From positions 2,728,001-2,792,000 of the forward strand of contig JAHQIY010000003.1 in assembly GCA_019054805.1 (NCBI GenBank): DNA of 64,000 bases. The letters are read 5' to 3'. Of this stretch, positions 10,580 through 21,029 are shown piece after piece; position 1 is the first letter of the stretch, and every line of letters starts with the position of its first letter. Under the pieces are notes generated by a model. The model saw only the letters and a program-made list of their open reading frames with translations. It searched no databases and was not told the DNA's origin. The translations under genes were made by a program, and so were the position numbers. The stretch comes from Brachionus manjavacas. Taxonomy: Eukaryota > Rotifera > Eurotatoria > Ploima > Brachionidae.

Positions 10580-13500
10580 CTGAAAATACCAAATTAAAAT
10601 GGATTTTAATTTTTTTTTTTTAATTATTTATAAAAATTTTATCCAACTATTAGTGCTTTTAGCTTTTTTGGATTACAAACAAAAATTTTTAAATTCAAAT
10701 TGTCAAAAATTTTTAAAATTTAATAAAACAAAAGAATTTATTTTAATCGCTTTTGAAAATATCAAATTTGAACTATTTTAAATAAGGAATAAATTTAACT
10801 GATTTTAATATTTAAATAAGTTTAAATTTTAATTTTGTAAAATTTATCTATAAATTTAAATTACCGAAAATCGAATTTGTTATCTTAAAAAAAAATTTCA
10901 TATCTGATATTTTTATTTTTTTTACAATTTTCACCATTATTTATTTCGGCTAAAGTAAAATTGAATGCCCTTTTAGAAAAGATACTTTTTGTGGTAAACT
11001 GGATGGGGTCCGCATTGCCACGCAATTATAAAATGAATGTTTATAATAAAGAATAATATAAAGGACTATGAGGCCATAATCGAGTGACTTCAGACTTTCT
11101 TGGTAGACTTTTCAGTAAATTTAAGCTGATATCATGATAAAATATCAGCTTAAATTCACTTTTCGAGAAAATAAAATTAAATGGATTTTATGGGCTTGTA
11201 CCTAGCACTATATTCTAATTTTATTTTATTTTATTTTTTGTGAATAATACAAAATTATTATTAAAATTGTATAATAATAATTTTGCTCTTTTTTCAAAAA
11301 AGAGCACTAATTCAACACTAATTCAATTAAATCATCACTTTGTTCTAATGATCTTCACTAATTTAGTAAAATAAAAAAGAAATAAACAAAACTTAAAACA
11401 AAATATTAAACGAAATAAATAACTTAATTATCCGAATTTAGTTACATGTTACTAAATCAAATAATGACATGTCACTAAAAAATGAATAAATTTGACCCAT
11501 GGTAATAAAAAACATCCAACTTTAACATAGTTAATTCAATTTTTATTTTAAAAAGGATTTTATGTAAGCTTTAACAATTTTTAATATTTTTTAAAATGTT
11601 CACTTTTTGTCAACTTAATAAAGGATAATTAGTTGCAAAAAATAATTAATTAGCTGGAAATTGGTTTTCCTTAAAAAAGATTTAAATTTAACCTTTTTAT
11701 TGATTTAATATTTAACTTTTTTAATCTGTAATTCTATAAACATTATTTGAATAGATTTTATAACAAATTTATTAAAATTTTTTTTCACCACAAAAAAATT
11801 GCGTTGACCAGATATTTGATTAAATATGCAAAAATTATTTTTTTATTTTATTGAATTCGGCACAAAAATTGTGTTTTGTAGTGATTTGTGTTTAAAAGTT
11901 TTTGGTTTATGGGGAACCATTTATCTCTTTTTTTAAATGAAAAACTGATTCAATTACTGAATTATTGATGATTTATCTAAATTTGTGGTGAGGTTTACTG
12001 ACGTCCAAATAAAAATGTCATAAAAAGATCATGAAAAAACGGGTGTAGAATAAAAAATGGCATAAAGTTTAATTTACTATAAGAGTGGACAAGACCTTTC
12101 TCAATATTTTTCAAAATTTAAAATCAGGCTGATCCAAGCTTTAAAATAAATAAAAATTATATCGTAAGTTGAATTTTCAATAAGTTGTTAGCAATAGTTG
12201 TACGAAACCATCAAAAAAGATTTGTACAAGTTTTTAAAAAGCAACCAAAATTTGCCAAAAGCTGAACTTGTAAGGCGGTTCACTTTATAGAAGTACTGTT
12301 AGCAAGACGCTGGAGAGTGTAAAGAACAAGTACGTAAAAAAATTGAAGAAAAATTAGTGGTCTAGTTGGCTTTTTCACAACGCGGAATAAGCGAACCATA
12401 TTTTGTATCTAGTGGTTTAGCGGTCAATCAACATGTCTACCACTACAACTAAGAAACGACTTGAAACAATGATTAAAGGATATTATCAGGATGGCAATTG
12501 AGTATTTGGATCCGACTTAGCATTATCTCATTAAAGTACAGAATGTTGCCAAAGAAGTGAATCCAGCAAACGTACCAAAATCACGACCAATAGAAGAAAT
12601 CTGGATGATAAAGTTTATGAAGGGTATTAGAAGGCCAAAAATCTTATGCAATTCGGAAACAAAATTCGCACTTGCCTGAGGAATATGGACTCAAAGGTTG
12701 TACAGGAGCAAGCCAAGACTGTTCGCTCTAGGCTCGATATCATACGTCGTCATAGAGCTCAATACCTTAACTGATATTATTTTTTCAAAATAGGAGGGTT
12801 CAGTTTTAATTTAAAAAAAAAATAAAGCCTTTGTTAAATAAAAAATTTCTAATGATTAAAATAATTTTGTGCCATTTTTTATTCTACACCCGTTATACAG
12901 TGCCGGAAATTAACCTGTCACATCATATGATTTGAAATCAACTACCAATGAGTCAAACAACTATTGAACGAGATCTTGGAATTTATCTGACTGACGACTT
13001 AAAATGGGCACACCAGGCGACACAGGCAGCAAATAAAGCGAATGCAGTGTTGGGACAGCTCAAACAAGCCTTCAAGTGCTGGTTCATAAATACTTTTAAG
13101 CAGCTGTATGTCTCATTTTTTAGACCTCATTTAGAATATGCTGCAGAAGCTTGGAGTCCATGTACTAAAAAGGACTCGAACATTTTGGAACGAGTGCAAA
13201 GACGAGCTACGAAATTAATATTTAGTTTAAGAAATCTGGATTATGATAAAAGACTTACTATGTTAGGGTTGACGACACTCAAGACAAGACGAGATCGTGG
13301 AGACTTAATTGAAACCTTCAAAATAATGAATTGTTTTAGCGTAGTCAAATGGCAGAATCCGTACATTAAAAGTCATGCACAAACAAGCAATGGTCCAGCC
13401 GGTGGAATCCGAGGAAATCATAAAAGATTGACCAAGCAAATGTCAAGGATCAAAGTGAGAGAGAACTTTCTAACAAACAGAGTGGTGAATGCGTGGAACG

Positions 13501-16500
13501 AGTTACCGATAGAGGTTGTAAATGCAAAATCTAACATAATCTTTTTAAGACATATTTTAAAATCAGACAGCTACCATAGCAAGGCTAGATATAGTATTGC
13601 TCCGCAGTTAGTCTGCTGTAGCTTTTATTATTATTATTATTATTATTATTAACTAATACCAGAAAAAAAAATATTTTCATGCTTTTACATATAAAAGTTC
13701 AAATTTTAATTCACCTGATATTTTCTGATATCAAATGATAATAGCTGATATCTGCTGATATGAAGAAAGTTTAAAAAAATTATTTTAAATGATATTAGAT
13801 GATATGATGTGACAAGTTAATTTCCGGCCCTGTATTTATTTTTAAAATTAAGCTTTATTTAAAAAAAAATTGAAAAGTTTCTCCTGTGCATGGATAGAGA
13901 ATTCCAAAGGTGAGAACCAAATTAATTGGGTTTTTAAGGTACTTATCTTCGAGGCCTATATATATAGAATTTTTAGTTAGCTCTGATCGCATTCAACGCT
14001 AGTTTCAAAAGACGTGGTCTACGAATTTAAATTCAAAGACTAGAAATTCAGATAGCACTTTAGTTTTGAATTTCTGGAAATTTAATTTCAATTTTTACTT
14101 CGCTTTTCTATTTTTTGTTGTTGTTTTTTAGATTCACATTTTATAATTTTTTTCGTATAAAAAATTCAGAAAAAAATTTCAAATTTATTTTTTGTATCAA
14201 CGTGCCGGTATTCTTTAAATTTTTGTTTTTGCTATTTGTTTCAAAATTCACTACACTTCTGATTGACAGAAAAGTCAATTTTTGCAAGACAAATCTTCCA
14301 TCTTACATAGCAATACATTCCACTGAATTAACCCTTTGATATCAAGTCAAAAAATATGAAGCAATACATTTTTTGAATTAAAATTATTTTGAAAATCATG
14401 ATGAAATAAAAGCTTAAATTTACTTTTCGAGAAAAAAAATTAAATGGATTGTATGGGCTTGTACCTAGCACTATATTCTAATTTTATTTTATTTTATTTT
14501 TTGTGAATAAATCAAGTCCGGAACAAAACAAACTAATATTTCTATTCCAGTCCACCTATCTAATGATATTAAGAAAATAAAAATCTCCTTGTACTTACCA
14601 TACAAGCCCGACGGGTTTTATTTTCTTCTCTATCAAAGTATTCTTCAACAAACATTCTGGGCATGTGTATAGTAGCTATTTGAATAGCTATGATCAATGT
14701 GTCATCCTCGCTGTCTCCCAATTTTTTCTCCATTTCCAAAACAGCTTGACAAGCTGTCTTCTTAATCTTGATCGCATGAGTATAGCTCTGAATTGATCTT
14801 ATTTCAAAAGGCATTAGAACACATGCCTTAAATGATGACTTTTTAACAGCGCCCATTCGATTTATGTGTCTTGATACCACACTGTCTTGCAGATTCTCTC
14901 GCTCTTCAAAAGCCTTCCATTGACATATATTGCTGGGCAGCCTAAAATAAATCTGCTCATTTTGAATGTCCATCTCGGACACATAGGTTATCTTGATGAC
15001 ACATTTGGCCTTGGATGGCAAATTGCCCACATTCACTTTAAAAATTTCGTTTGTTTCTTGGTCTATTAGATAAGCGCCTTTGCCTTGCCGAATCGCTTCC
15101 TTGTACTCCTTTCTGGCCACTTCTTTTCTTTTACAAACACCGATCACATGCTTGTCATTTATAAACGCCTCAAAGTTACACACAGTTGCCGTGTCGACCA
15201 GCGGAAATAGATACTCTGCCTCAATGGGTCTATTTTCATTGTTCTCATACTCTTGATAAATAGTCACCTTGGACACCATGTCAATTATTTGGGCCCGAAC
15301 ATGAACCGACTTGAGGGGCAAATTTTTTCCATCTGATGTTTTTAAAGTTGTCTGGGCCTGGATGAATTTAGGCTCAGTGAAATCAATTTTATCAACTAGA
15401 GGCTCGCATTGCTCACTATTCTCATTGCACAGCAAATAATCAATTTTCGGAATGCTGACTGACACAGGCTTAACTTCAACCAAATATTTTATTCTACACT
15501 GATCAGGCCTGTACACACAGTACTCGCTGTCTTCAAATACCGACCCATTGTCAGCTGTCATCTTGACACCGTGAACACTGTCGTAGCCTTGCGGAGCCTC
15601 GCTCAAATTGTAGCTACACTCATAGAGCTCTTTACATTTTCCCAAAGCCACTTCGCATATTAGAACAAGGTGAGTGTGTTTGTTGCTGCTAGCTTTGGAA
15701 TACTTGACACTTGTTTTAAAACTATCCGAAAAGTAAATTCCGAAGCCGAGCATTTCAAGTGGATCTGGACCGTCAGGAGTGTCTGGCGAAAGAATGTTTT
15801 TGGGTGTTAAAAGACCACGTGATAAAATTCCAACAAAATTCGACACTTTACTACCATGAAAAAGCAATTGAACATTTTTTATGTTTTTATTAAAATTTAG
15901 CACTTCATTAGGCCTGTTAACTGCGTAAATGCTAAGTATTTCTAAGCTAGAGTCGAATTCAGAGGACATTTTTATCTGCTCGCTGATTGTGTTAAATTCC
16001 TGGTTTGAAAGAGAAGAAATGTGGCAACCAATGGAACGATAAATGGACTGGACAGAAGTCCTTGGACTCCAGTTGGTCTCTTCAGCTATGTTTAGCATGT
16101 CACGCAAAACTTGCATCAATTCAAATTGATCATTTAAATTTTTTTTGTTCAAAAGTGACTTTTTTTCATAAGAATGCCTAAATGGCAGAGAAGAAAAGTA
16201 GCTATTTGTGAAATTGGTTCTCTTTTCTCTGGGCTTGACAAACTCGTCTCGTTGATTGTACAAAATAAGCTCTGCTTTGTCCAGCATTGAGTTGGTTAAA
16301 CCAAAATTTTTTTCGTTCAGTTTGAATATGGTTTCAAGTTCACCAACAGATTCGGTCCAAATGTAGTTCAAAAAATTGGCCAGGTCATCAGAAACTTGCT
16401 TAGAATTGACCATTGAAGAAAAATAGTTGCTCTGCAATAGTAAAGAGCCAGCATTTTCTGGCAAAATTTGGTCGTAGTGAAAACGTTCTGTCATGTATCC

Positions 16501-19500
16501 CTTGGCTAAATGTTCAAATAATTCCTGTGCTTCAGGTCCTTCACTTGCGTAATAAGTTTTGACTGTGCGATCTGATTTTTTGATGTTTTCAATCCGAAGA
16601 CGGAATTGTTTATTGTTTGTATGAATTTCAAATATTACATGGCTTGTTCCGCTATTCTCCTTAAAAAATATAAATTTCAAATGATTATTATTTTTGATCA
16701 CAAAAATAATTAAAGAATTAATTAATGAAAATATATTAAAGTGTCATTTATTTTGATTAAACGTCAACTCAGACTTGTTTTTAAGTCACAGTTTTAAGTC
16801 TAAGTCACAAAAATTTAAGTCAAAGTTATGACTTGACTTAAATTTTTTTTTTTTTTTAAGTCAAAGTCATGACTTAAATTTTTTTTTTTTTTTTTTAAGT
16901 CAAGTCAATGACTTAAAATTTTTTTTTTTTTTTTTTAAGTCAAAGTCATGACTTAAAATTTTTTTTTTTTTTTTTAAGTCAAAGTCATGACTTAACTTAA
17001 ATTTTTTTTTTTTTTTAAGTCAAAGTCATGACTTAAATTTTTTTTTTCTTTTTTTAAGTCAAAGTCATGACTTAAAATTTTTTTTTTTTTTTTTTAAGTC
17101 AAGTCATGAGTTAGATTAGAAATACTTTTAATTATTTATTTCATTAAAATTGAGTATTATTGGTAGTGGATGATTGACCGTAACTTTGACTTGCCGCTTT
17201 TTTTTTAACGATTTTTTAAACTTAAAAATTTTTAAGTCATTGACTTGACTTAAAAAAAAAAAAATTTTTAAGTCATTGACTTGACTTAAAAAAAAAAAAA
17301 TTTTAAGTCATTGACTTGACTTAAAAAAAAAAAAATTTTAAGTCATTGACTTGACTTAAAAAAAAAAAAAAAATTTTAAGTCATTGACTTGACTTAAAAA
17401 AAAAAAAAAATAATTTTAAGTCATTGACTTGACTTAAAAAAAAAAAAAAAAAAAATCTAAGTCAAGTCATTGACTTGACTTGACTTAAGACTTGTGACTT
17501 AAAAACAACTCTGCGTCAACTAAAAAAAGATCAAATCGTCATTTATTTATATTAATTAGTCAACATAAAAATTAGTCTAGTGAATGTATGAATCGTAAAT
17601 TAAAAGTAATAGTTGTGATTTTAAGTAATTAGTTATCACATAATAAAATTAAATGTTATAAAGTAAAAAGTCAAAAAAAAAATTTTAATCATAAAAAAAT
17701 TAAGAAAATATTTTCAATTATTTCATTGCTTATAATTCCTTTTTTGGTCGTCCTACTCCTCTTTATTTTCCTAAAGGTATGTCGCAAGCTTCAGCTGGAA
17801 AGGACTCGAATAATCCTTGGCTTTAATCAACACCAATTATATGCTTCCACATTATTAAATGGGATAACAGCGTTATTGTAGGAATTTGCTGCTAGGGTAG
17901 TCTCATTATTACCTTCTTCTACCTCAGTTTCAATTAAAGTGTTCCTTAAGTTGTCTTGAGCTTCAATTTATTCATCGAAAGCCTCATGAATATCTTCATA
18001 ACCCCCCGATTCCGAATAAAATTATTTATTGGGGTCGTAAGATTCGAGCCATGGTTCATTGAAATAAGTTACCATTTTGACTTTGACAATTAATACATTT
18101 AATTTACATTTATTTTATTGACGTTTAATCAAAGTAAATGACGCTTTAATATGCGGTCCTAATTAATTTGGTGCCATCTGAATTAGATTAAAGATTTTAA
18201 ATCTCTAGAAACTAAGAATCCAATTTTTAAATTTTCATAGAATTTCAATCTAATGAATCAAAATAAATATTTTGAATCAAAAAAAATTTCGATGATTTTA
18301 TTAAAAAAAAACTTTATTTTCAAGAACAAAAAATTTTTAAGAAAAAACTTTTACTACTTGAAAATTCTAAATTGAAATAAGAAATGTGATCCTTTTTACA
18401 ATTTTCACTTTTTTTGATTAAAGCCAATTTTTTTTTGAATTTAAAATATATATATTTTTTTTCTTGAAATTATTCCTCTCTAAAAGAAAAATACACGAAT
18501 CTTGATCAGGTTGTTAAATAATTTTTGTTTAATTTATTATTGAATTATGAGAAATTGTTTTGTAAGGTTAGAATTTTTTTAGATCAAGACTAAAAAGGGT
18601 AGCAATATATTCAATTATGACATATTCAAACAGAATTCAAAAGTAAATTCAAACATTAAAAAAAATGGATACAAATTATTTAAATTTTACACAAATTTCA
18701 ATTTAAAAGTAAATTTTCAATCGAAATTGAATATTGTATTTTAATTTTCTTTATATTAAATTTTAAAATTTTAATCTTTTTAATTTTCGAATTTAAAACT
18801 TTTTTTGAGTTATATTTTAATATGCCATATAAAATTAAAAACGTAGTTAAAAACTGTCAAAAATCATTTTAAAAATAAATATTTATAAATAAAGTTTTAT
18901 TCGAAAAATTGGAAGCAAGTAATTCTATTTCGGTTAAATGATCAACTAGAATTCTTTTGTATCAAAAGGTACTTAAAAAGCTGATTTAAATTTAATCACA
19001 AATTTTAAATTGTTAAAAAAAAGGTCATATTAAAAAATTAGAGAGAAATGTTTGCTATTGAAAAAAATACTGCCAATGTAGTAAAGTGGCATGATCACAC
19101 TATAATTAATTTATACAGATTTAACTTATTTTTGAATAGAACTGCATTTTTCTAGCTAATTTAAATAAAAAGATTAAACCAAAATCTAAGCTTATCATTC
19201 ACATAGTTGGACTGTTTTATAATGATATCAAATTTAATGTAAATTTACATGAAAGACAATCCATTTTAGTATTTGATAACCACTTGATTCAAATTCACCT
19301 GAATACGGATCATTATCTGCGCTAAAGGACCTGAATTTACTCAAGTCAAATCTGTTCGATATTCTCTTTTCATTATCTAAATAAAACAAATTTAAAACAT
19401 TTATAAGATAACCAAAACAATTTTTTTTAACTTTCTGTGAAGATTATTCCTTTCTTAAAATTATTTTCAATTGATTTGTCTTTGATGATGAAATCTTCGA

Positions 19501-19765
19501 CCTTAAGCTCTTGATTTGCCTCCAGAATTGACTTGTAAAAAAAGTCAATATGTATTATTGGAATTTTGAGTTTAAAAGCGGTCCGACATTTGTATGTTTC
19601 AATATTTGATTTATCATCAATCACTAAGTACTTTGATTTTTTATTCAAAATAAACGAAACTGTTGCACCATTTGACGTAAGAAAATCAATGATAGATTTT
19701 TTTTTCTTGTAAGGAGTTTTAACACTCAAATCCAAACTAATCATACCATCAAGTTTTAGTTGCAT
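7535..19765 (-). CDS. PARP4: Vault PARP (PARP4-like), with internal ubiquitin
   Basis: Four minus-strand exons join in frame: 19765-19432, 19376-19249, 16659-14599 and 10579-7535, giving 1855 residues (human PARP4 is ~1724). The domain order matches PARP4: BRCT (~1-110), helical regulatory region (~200-400), PARP catalytic (~400-560), VIT (~600-730), vWA (~855-1040) and C-terminal vault-protein interaction region (~1690-1855). PARP4 adds ADP-ribose to proteins and rides in the vault ribonucleoprotein by binding MVP. The H-Y-E triad is kept (His422, Tyr463, Glu533), as is the vWA metal site DCSNS. A ubiquitin domain at residues 1287-1360 is absent from human PARP4. All splice sites are GT-AG. 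Exon joins and phases were checked by hand; expression is not shown. Confidence 0.93.
9023..9244 (-). other. Ubiquitin domain embedded in PARP4
   Basis: 74 codons align end to end with ubiquitin: IYVKTLTGRTISV at the start, DKEGIPLEQQTLV in the middle and HLVLRLRGG at the end, with one residue deleted near position 54. More than half of the positions match by eye. Lys6, Lys27 and Lys33 are kept; Lys11 and Lys48 are Arg, Lys29 is Val and Lys63 is Asp. The Ile44 patch residue is Val. The terminal Gly-Gly is followed by Pro and more protein, so it is not a free C-terminus unless cleaved. Confidence 0.93.
10580..11139. other. PARP4 intron 3, distal part
   Basis: AT-rich intron sequence with no gene or repeat recognised until the 11140 direct repeat. 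Confidence 0.6.
11140..11245. repeat. Direct repeat copy A in PARP4 intron
   Basis: About 105 bp that recurs in the same orientation at 14403-14508 with roughly 93% identity by eye. It contains GGGCTTGTACCTAGCACTAT and ends in a TTTTATTTTATTTTATTTTT run. The 3.2 kb between the copies holds a mariner relic and a MITE. It may be the end of a repeated element. Confidence 0.75.
12038..12894 (+). mobile_element. Decayed mariner/Tc1-type element
   Basis: Perfect 24-bp terminal inverted repeats lie at 12038-12061 and 12871-12894, beginning AACGGGTGTAGAATAAAAAA. The 857-bp element carries broken plus-strand frames reading SQRGISEPYFVSSGLAVNQ and later FGSDLALSH and RTKITTNRRNLD. These recall the DDE transposase blocks of the Tc1/mariner group (ISKPYF..SG.AINQ, ..DLA.SH). 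Several stops and frameshifts make it inactive. It lies in PARP4 intron 3, antisense to the gene. Confidence 0.8.
12898..13832. mobile_element. CAG-ended TIR element carrying a LINE 3' end
   Basis: TIRs of about 31 bp at 12898-12928 and 13802-13832 (CAGTGCCGGAAATTAAC on the left, CAGGGCCGGAAATTAAC on the right) are flanked by TA on both sides (12896-12897, 13833-13834). This is the pattern of Tc1/mariner-type MITEs. Most of the interior is the C-terminal part of a LINE with its (TTA)n tail. It begins 3 bp after the mariner relic ends. Confidence 0.8.
12940..13652 (+). pseudogene. 5'-truncated LINE, C-terminal region
   Basis: A 234-residue open frame has the CR1-like C-terminal blocks ERDLGIYLTDDLKW, FFRPHLEYAAEAWSP, LERVQRRATKLIF, TRRDRGDLIETFKI and ENFLTNRVVNAWNELP. 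The translated tail of tyrosines is just the (TTA)n microsatellite end at 13627-13650. The endonuclease and polymerase core are missing. A related copy of the same family lies at 54640-54968. It sits inside a TIR element in PARP4 intron 3. Confidence 0.85.
14403..14508. repeat. Direct repeat copy B in PARP4 intron
   Basis: Second copy of the 11140-11245 repeat, ending 90 bp from the PARP4 exon 3 donor. Same orientation and same TTTTATTTTATTTTATTTTT end. Confidence 0.75.
14599..16659 (-). CDS. PARP4: PARP4 exon 3: PARP and VIT domains
   Basis: The exon encodes 687 residues. The PARP catalytic fold shows LLFHGSKVSNFVGILSRGLL, FGIYFSDSFKTSVKYS, ALGKCKELYE, APQGYDSVHG and FEDSEYCVYRPDQ, giving an H-Y-E triad as in PARPs able to make chains. 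The VIT domain follows: YLFPLVDTATVCNFEAFIND, GKGAYLIDQE and VGNLPSKAKCVIKITYV, close to human PARP4. The acceptor is TTTTTTAAG at 16660; the donor GTAAGT is at 14598. Reading past the donor gives a short non-homologous tail, so splicing is required. Confidence 0.93.
16770..17105. repeat. Tandem array, (T)n + AAGTCAAAGTCATGACTTAA
   Basis: About eight ~33-40-bp units, each a T-run of 9-18 followed by AAGTCAAAGTCATGACTTAA. Each unit core is itself palindromic (AAGTCATGACTT). It forms the left arm of a large inverted structure. Confidence 0.9.
17220..17510. repeat. Tandem array, AAGTCATTGACTTGACTT + (A)n
   Basis: About seven units of AAGTCATTGACTTGACTT followed by an A-run of 11-19. It is the reverse-oriented counterpart of the 16770-17105 array. 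The outer edges (GTTTTTAAGTCACA and its complement) also pair. Confidence 0.9.
18153..19248. other. PARP4 intron 2 remainder
   Basis: AT-rich, with no gene, repeat or element recognised. Confidence 0.6.
19249..19376 (-). CDS. PARP4: PARP4 exon 2: linker
   Basis: This 128-bp exon is too short to stand out by length. It is bounded by TTTATTTAG acceptor and GTAAAT donor sequences and encodes a Ser/Asp-rich linker ending SGYQILKWIVFH. It restores phase between exons 1 and 3 exactly (1 + 128 = 3n), and its end aligns with the KYNTLEKVG segment of human PARP4. Supported by phase and position rather than strong similarity. Confidence 0.7.
19432..19765 (-). CDS. PARP4: PARP4 exon 1: BRCT domain
   Basis: The exon starts with an ATG (MQLKLDGMISL) and encodes one BRCT repeat: SIIDFLTSNGATVSF, then KYLVIDD and IPIIHIDFFYKSI, aligning with the N-terminal BRCT of human PARP4. 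It ends in phase 1 at a GTTAAA donor. A 55-bp intron follows. No upstream exon is needed, because human PARP4 also starts directly with BRCT. Confidence 0.85.
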
Positions 19766-20359
19766 TTTTAAAATTCTAAAAAAAAATTTAAAAAATGTTA
19801 GTTTTTATAGAAATTTGTGGTGCAATTAATATTATTCATCTTCAAACTCAGTAGTAATAATAATAATAAAAACTAAAACATTATGCAAAATAAAAAAGAA
19901 ATTTACTATAAGTATTTATAAATTTTGATATTAAAAAAAGGTGTACTTAGGAAATTTCGAAATATTTTCTTCATAAAATATATCAGCATTTTTTTATAAG
20001 TTGCTTTATCTTGACAAGGACTCGAAATTTATCAATGACAAGAATGACAAACTAATAATAAAGTATTGAGATATCAATTTTTAAAACAGAATTGATTCCC
20101 TTTTCTTTTTATAAATATAATCAAAACAATGCGAATTTGAAATAAACTTTAAATGAAATTAAAATTGTAATTGTAATTGTAATTTAAATAAACTGATCCA
20201 TTATTCTGATGACATACTCTGAAGTTTTTCTCTAAATCTCAATTAATTGATCAAATAAAAAATAAATCATTAGTAAAAATTTCAATTTTGTCTTGAGATC
20301 TCAAACGTCTTTAGTACGCTGGGTTGAAATCACTTTTAGTGGTCAGAATTTCTTGGATT
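19766..20359. other. PARP4 5' flank
   Basis: AT-rich upstream region of the PARP4 gene, which should hold its promoter and 5' UTR. A short (AAT)n-like run lies near 19855. No promoter motif can be assigned with confidence. Confidence 0.4.
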
Positions 20360-21028
20360 TTTTATTCTGAAGAAGGAATCTTCAGCTCTTTTCGAAGAAG
20401 GAATCTTCGTCTGTTAAGATTTCGTTCTTTGATTCTGGCACACCATTAATAATCAAATTTTTTCTTCTTTTCTTTCTTTCATTACAGTACATCCTAAAAC
20501 TAACTTCATCGCTTTCCTCTTCCTTTCCTCTTCCTTTCTTCTTCCTCACTTCTTCCTCACTTCTTCCTCACTTCTTCCTCACTTCTTCCTCACTTCTTCC
20601 TCACTTCTTCCTCACTTCTTCCTCACTTCTTCCTCACTTCTTCATTTCCTCTTCCTCACTTCTTCCTTTCCTCTTCCTCACTTCTTCCTTTCCTCTTCCT
20701 CACTTCTTCCTCTTCTTTCCTCTAAGAAAAAGGAAAGGAAGAGGAAAGGAAGAGGAAAGGAAGAGGAAAGGAAGAGGAAAGGAAGAGGAAAGGAAGAGGA
20801 AAGGAAGAGGAAAGGAAGAGGAAAGGAAGAGGAAAGGAAGAGGAAAGGAAGAGGAAAGGAAGAGGAAAGGAAGAGGAAAGGAAGAGGAAAGGAAGAGGAA
20901 AGGAAGAGGAAAGGAAAGAAATCGATGAAGTTTGTTTTAGGATGTACTGTAATTTGGTTGATGGTTGCATTTGCTACTGCTATCTGATTAGCTGGTTTAT
21001 TTGCATTTTTCGATCCATGTTTTACCAC
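20360..21028 (-). pseudogene. LINE ORF1 fragment split by a MITE
   Basis: On the minus strand, VKHGSKNANKPANQIAVANA from 21028 matches the start of the LINE ORF1 at 730 (VKQGTKNAKKPADQIAVANA). The next matching part resumes only at about 20482 as ERKKRRKNLIINGVPESK-like sequence and runs to about 20360. The 465-bp gap is exactly the CAGT-ended element at 20485-20949. Confidence 0.8.
20485..20949. mobile_element. CAGT-ended MITE filled with Pu/Py satellite
   Basis: TIRs of 27 bp (CAGTACATCCTAAAAC...) with one mismatch are flanked by TA dinucleotides (20483-20484, 20950-20951), as in Tc1/mariner-type MITEs. The interior has a pyrimidine array of CTTCCTCACTT units (about 20512-20723) and a purine array of AAAGGAAGAGG units (about 20728-20918). 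They are complementary, so one strand can fold into a long hairpin. The long Leu/Phe/Ser reading frames across it are satellite artefacts. Confidence 0.88.
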
Positions 21029-21029
21029 T

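Larger units (their letters stand above)
16733..18152. mobile_element. TIR element with internal satellite hairpin
   Basis: Inverted 35-bp ends at 16733-16767 and 18118-18152 (ATATTAAAGTGTCATTTA...) match at about 33 positions. Inside lie two oppositely oriented satellite arrays (16770-17105 and 17220-17500). Next to the right end, a decayed minus-strand frame starts MVTYFNEPWLESYDP at about 18075 and has stops, which may be a remnant of an encoded protein that I do not recognise. It fills much of PARP4 intron 2. Confidence 0.72.

Noticed and set aside
13619-13652. Poly-tyrosine tail of a protein
   Set aside because: It is the (TTA)n microsatellite end of the LINE.
11140-14508. Direct repeats as LTRs of a retroelement
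   Set aside because: The repeats lack LTR-like ends and no gag or pol sequence lies between them; the interval holds DNA elements and a LINE tail.
16770-17510. CRISPR-like array
   Set aside because: Units are contiguous simple repeats with homopolymer runs, with no unique spacers, in a eukaryotic intron.
20678-20970. Long Leu/Phe/Ser-rich reading frames
   Set aside because: They are translations of the AAAGGAAGAGG satellite; composition follows the 11-bp repeat, not a protein.
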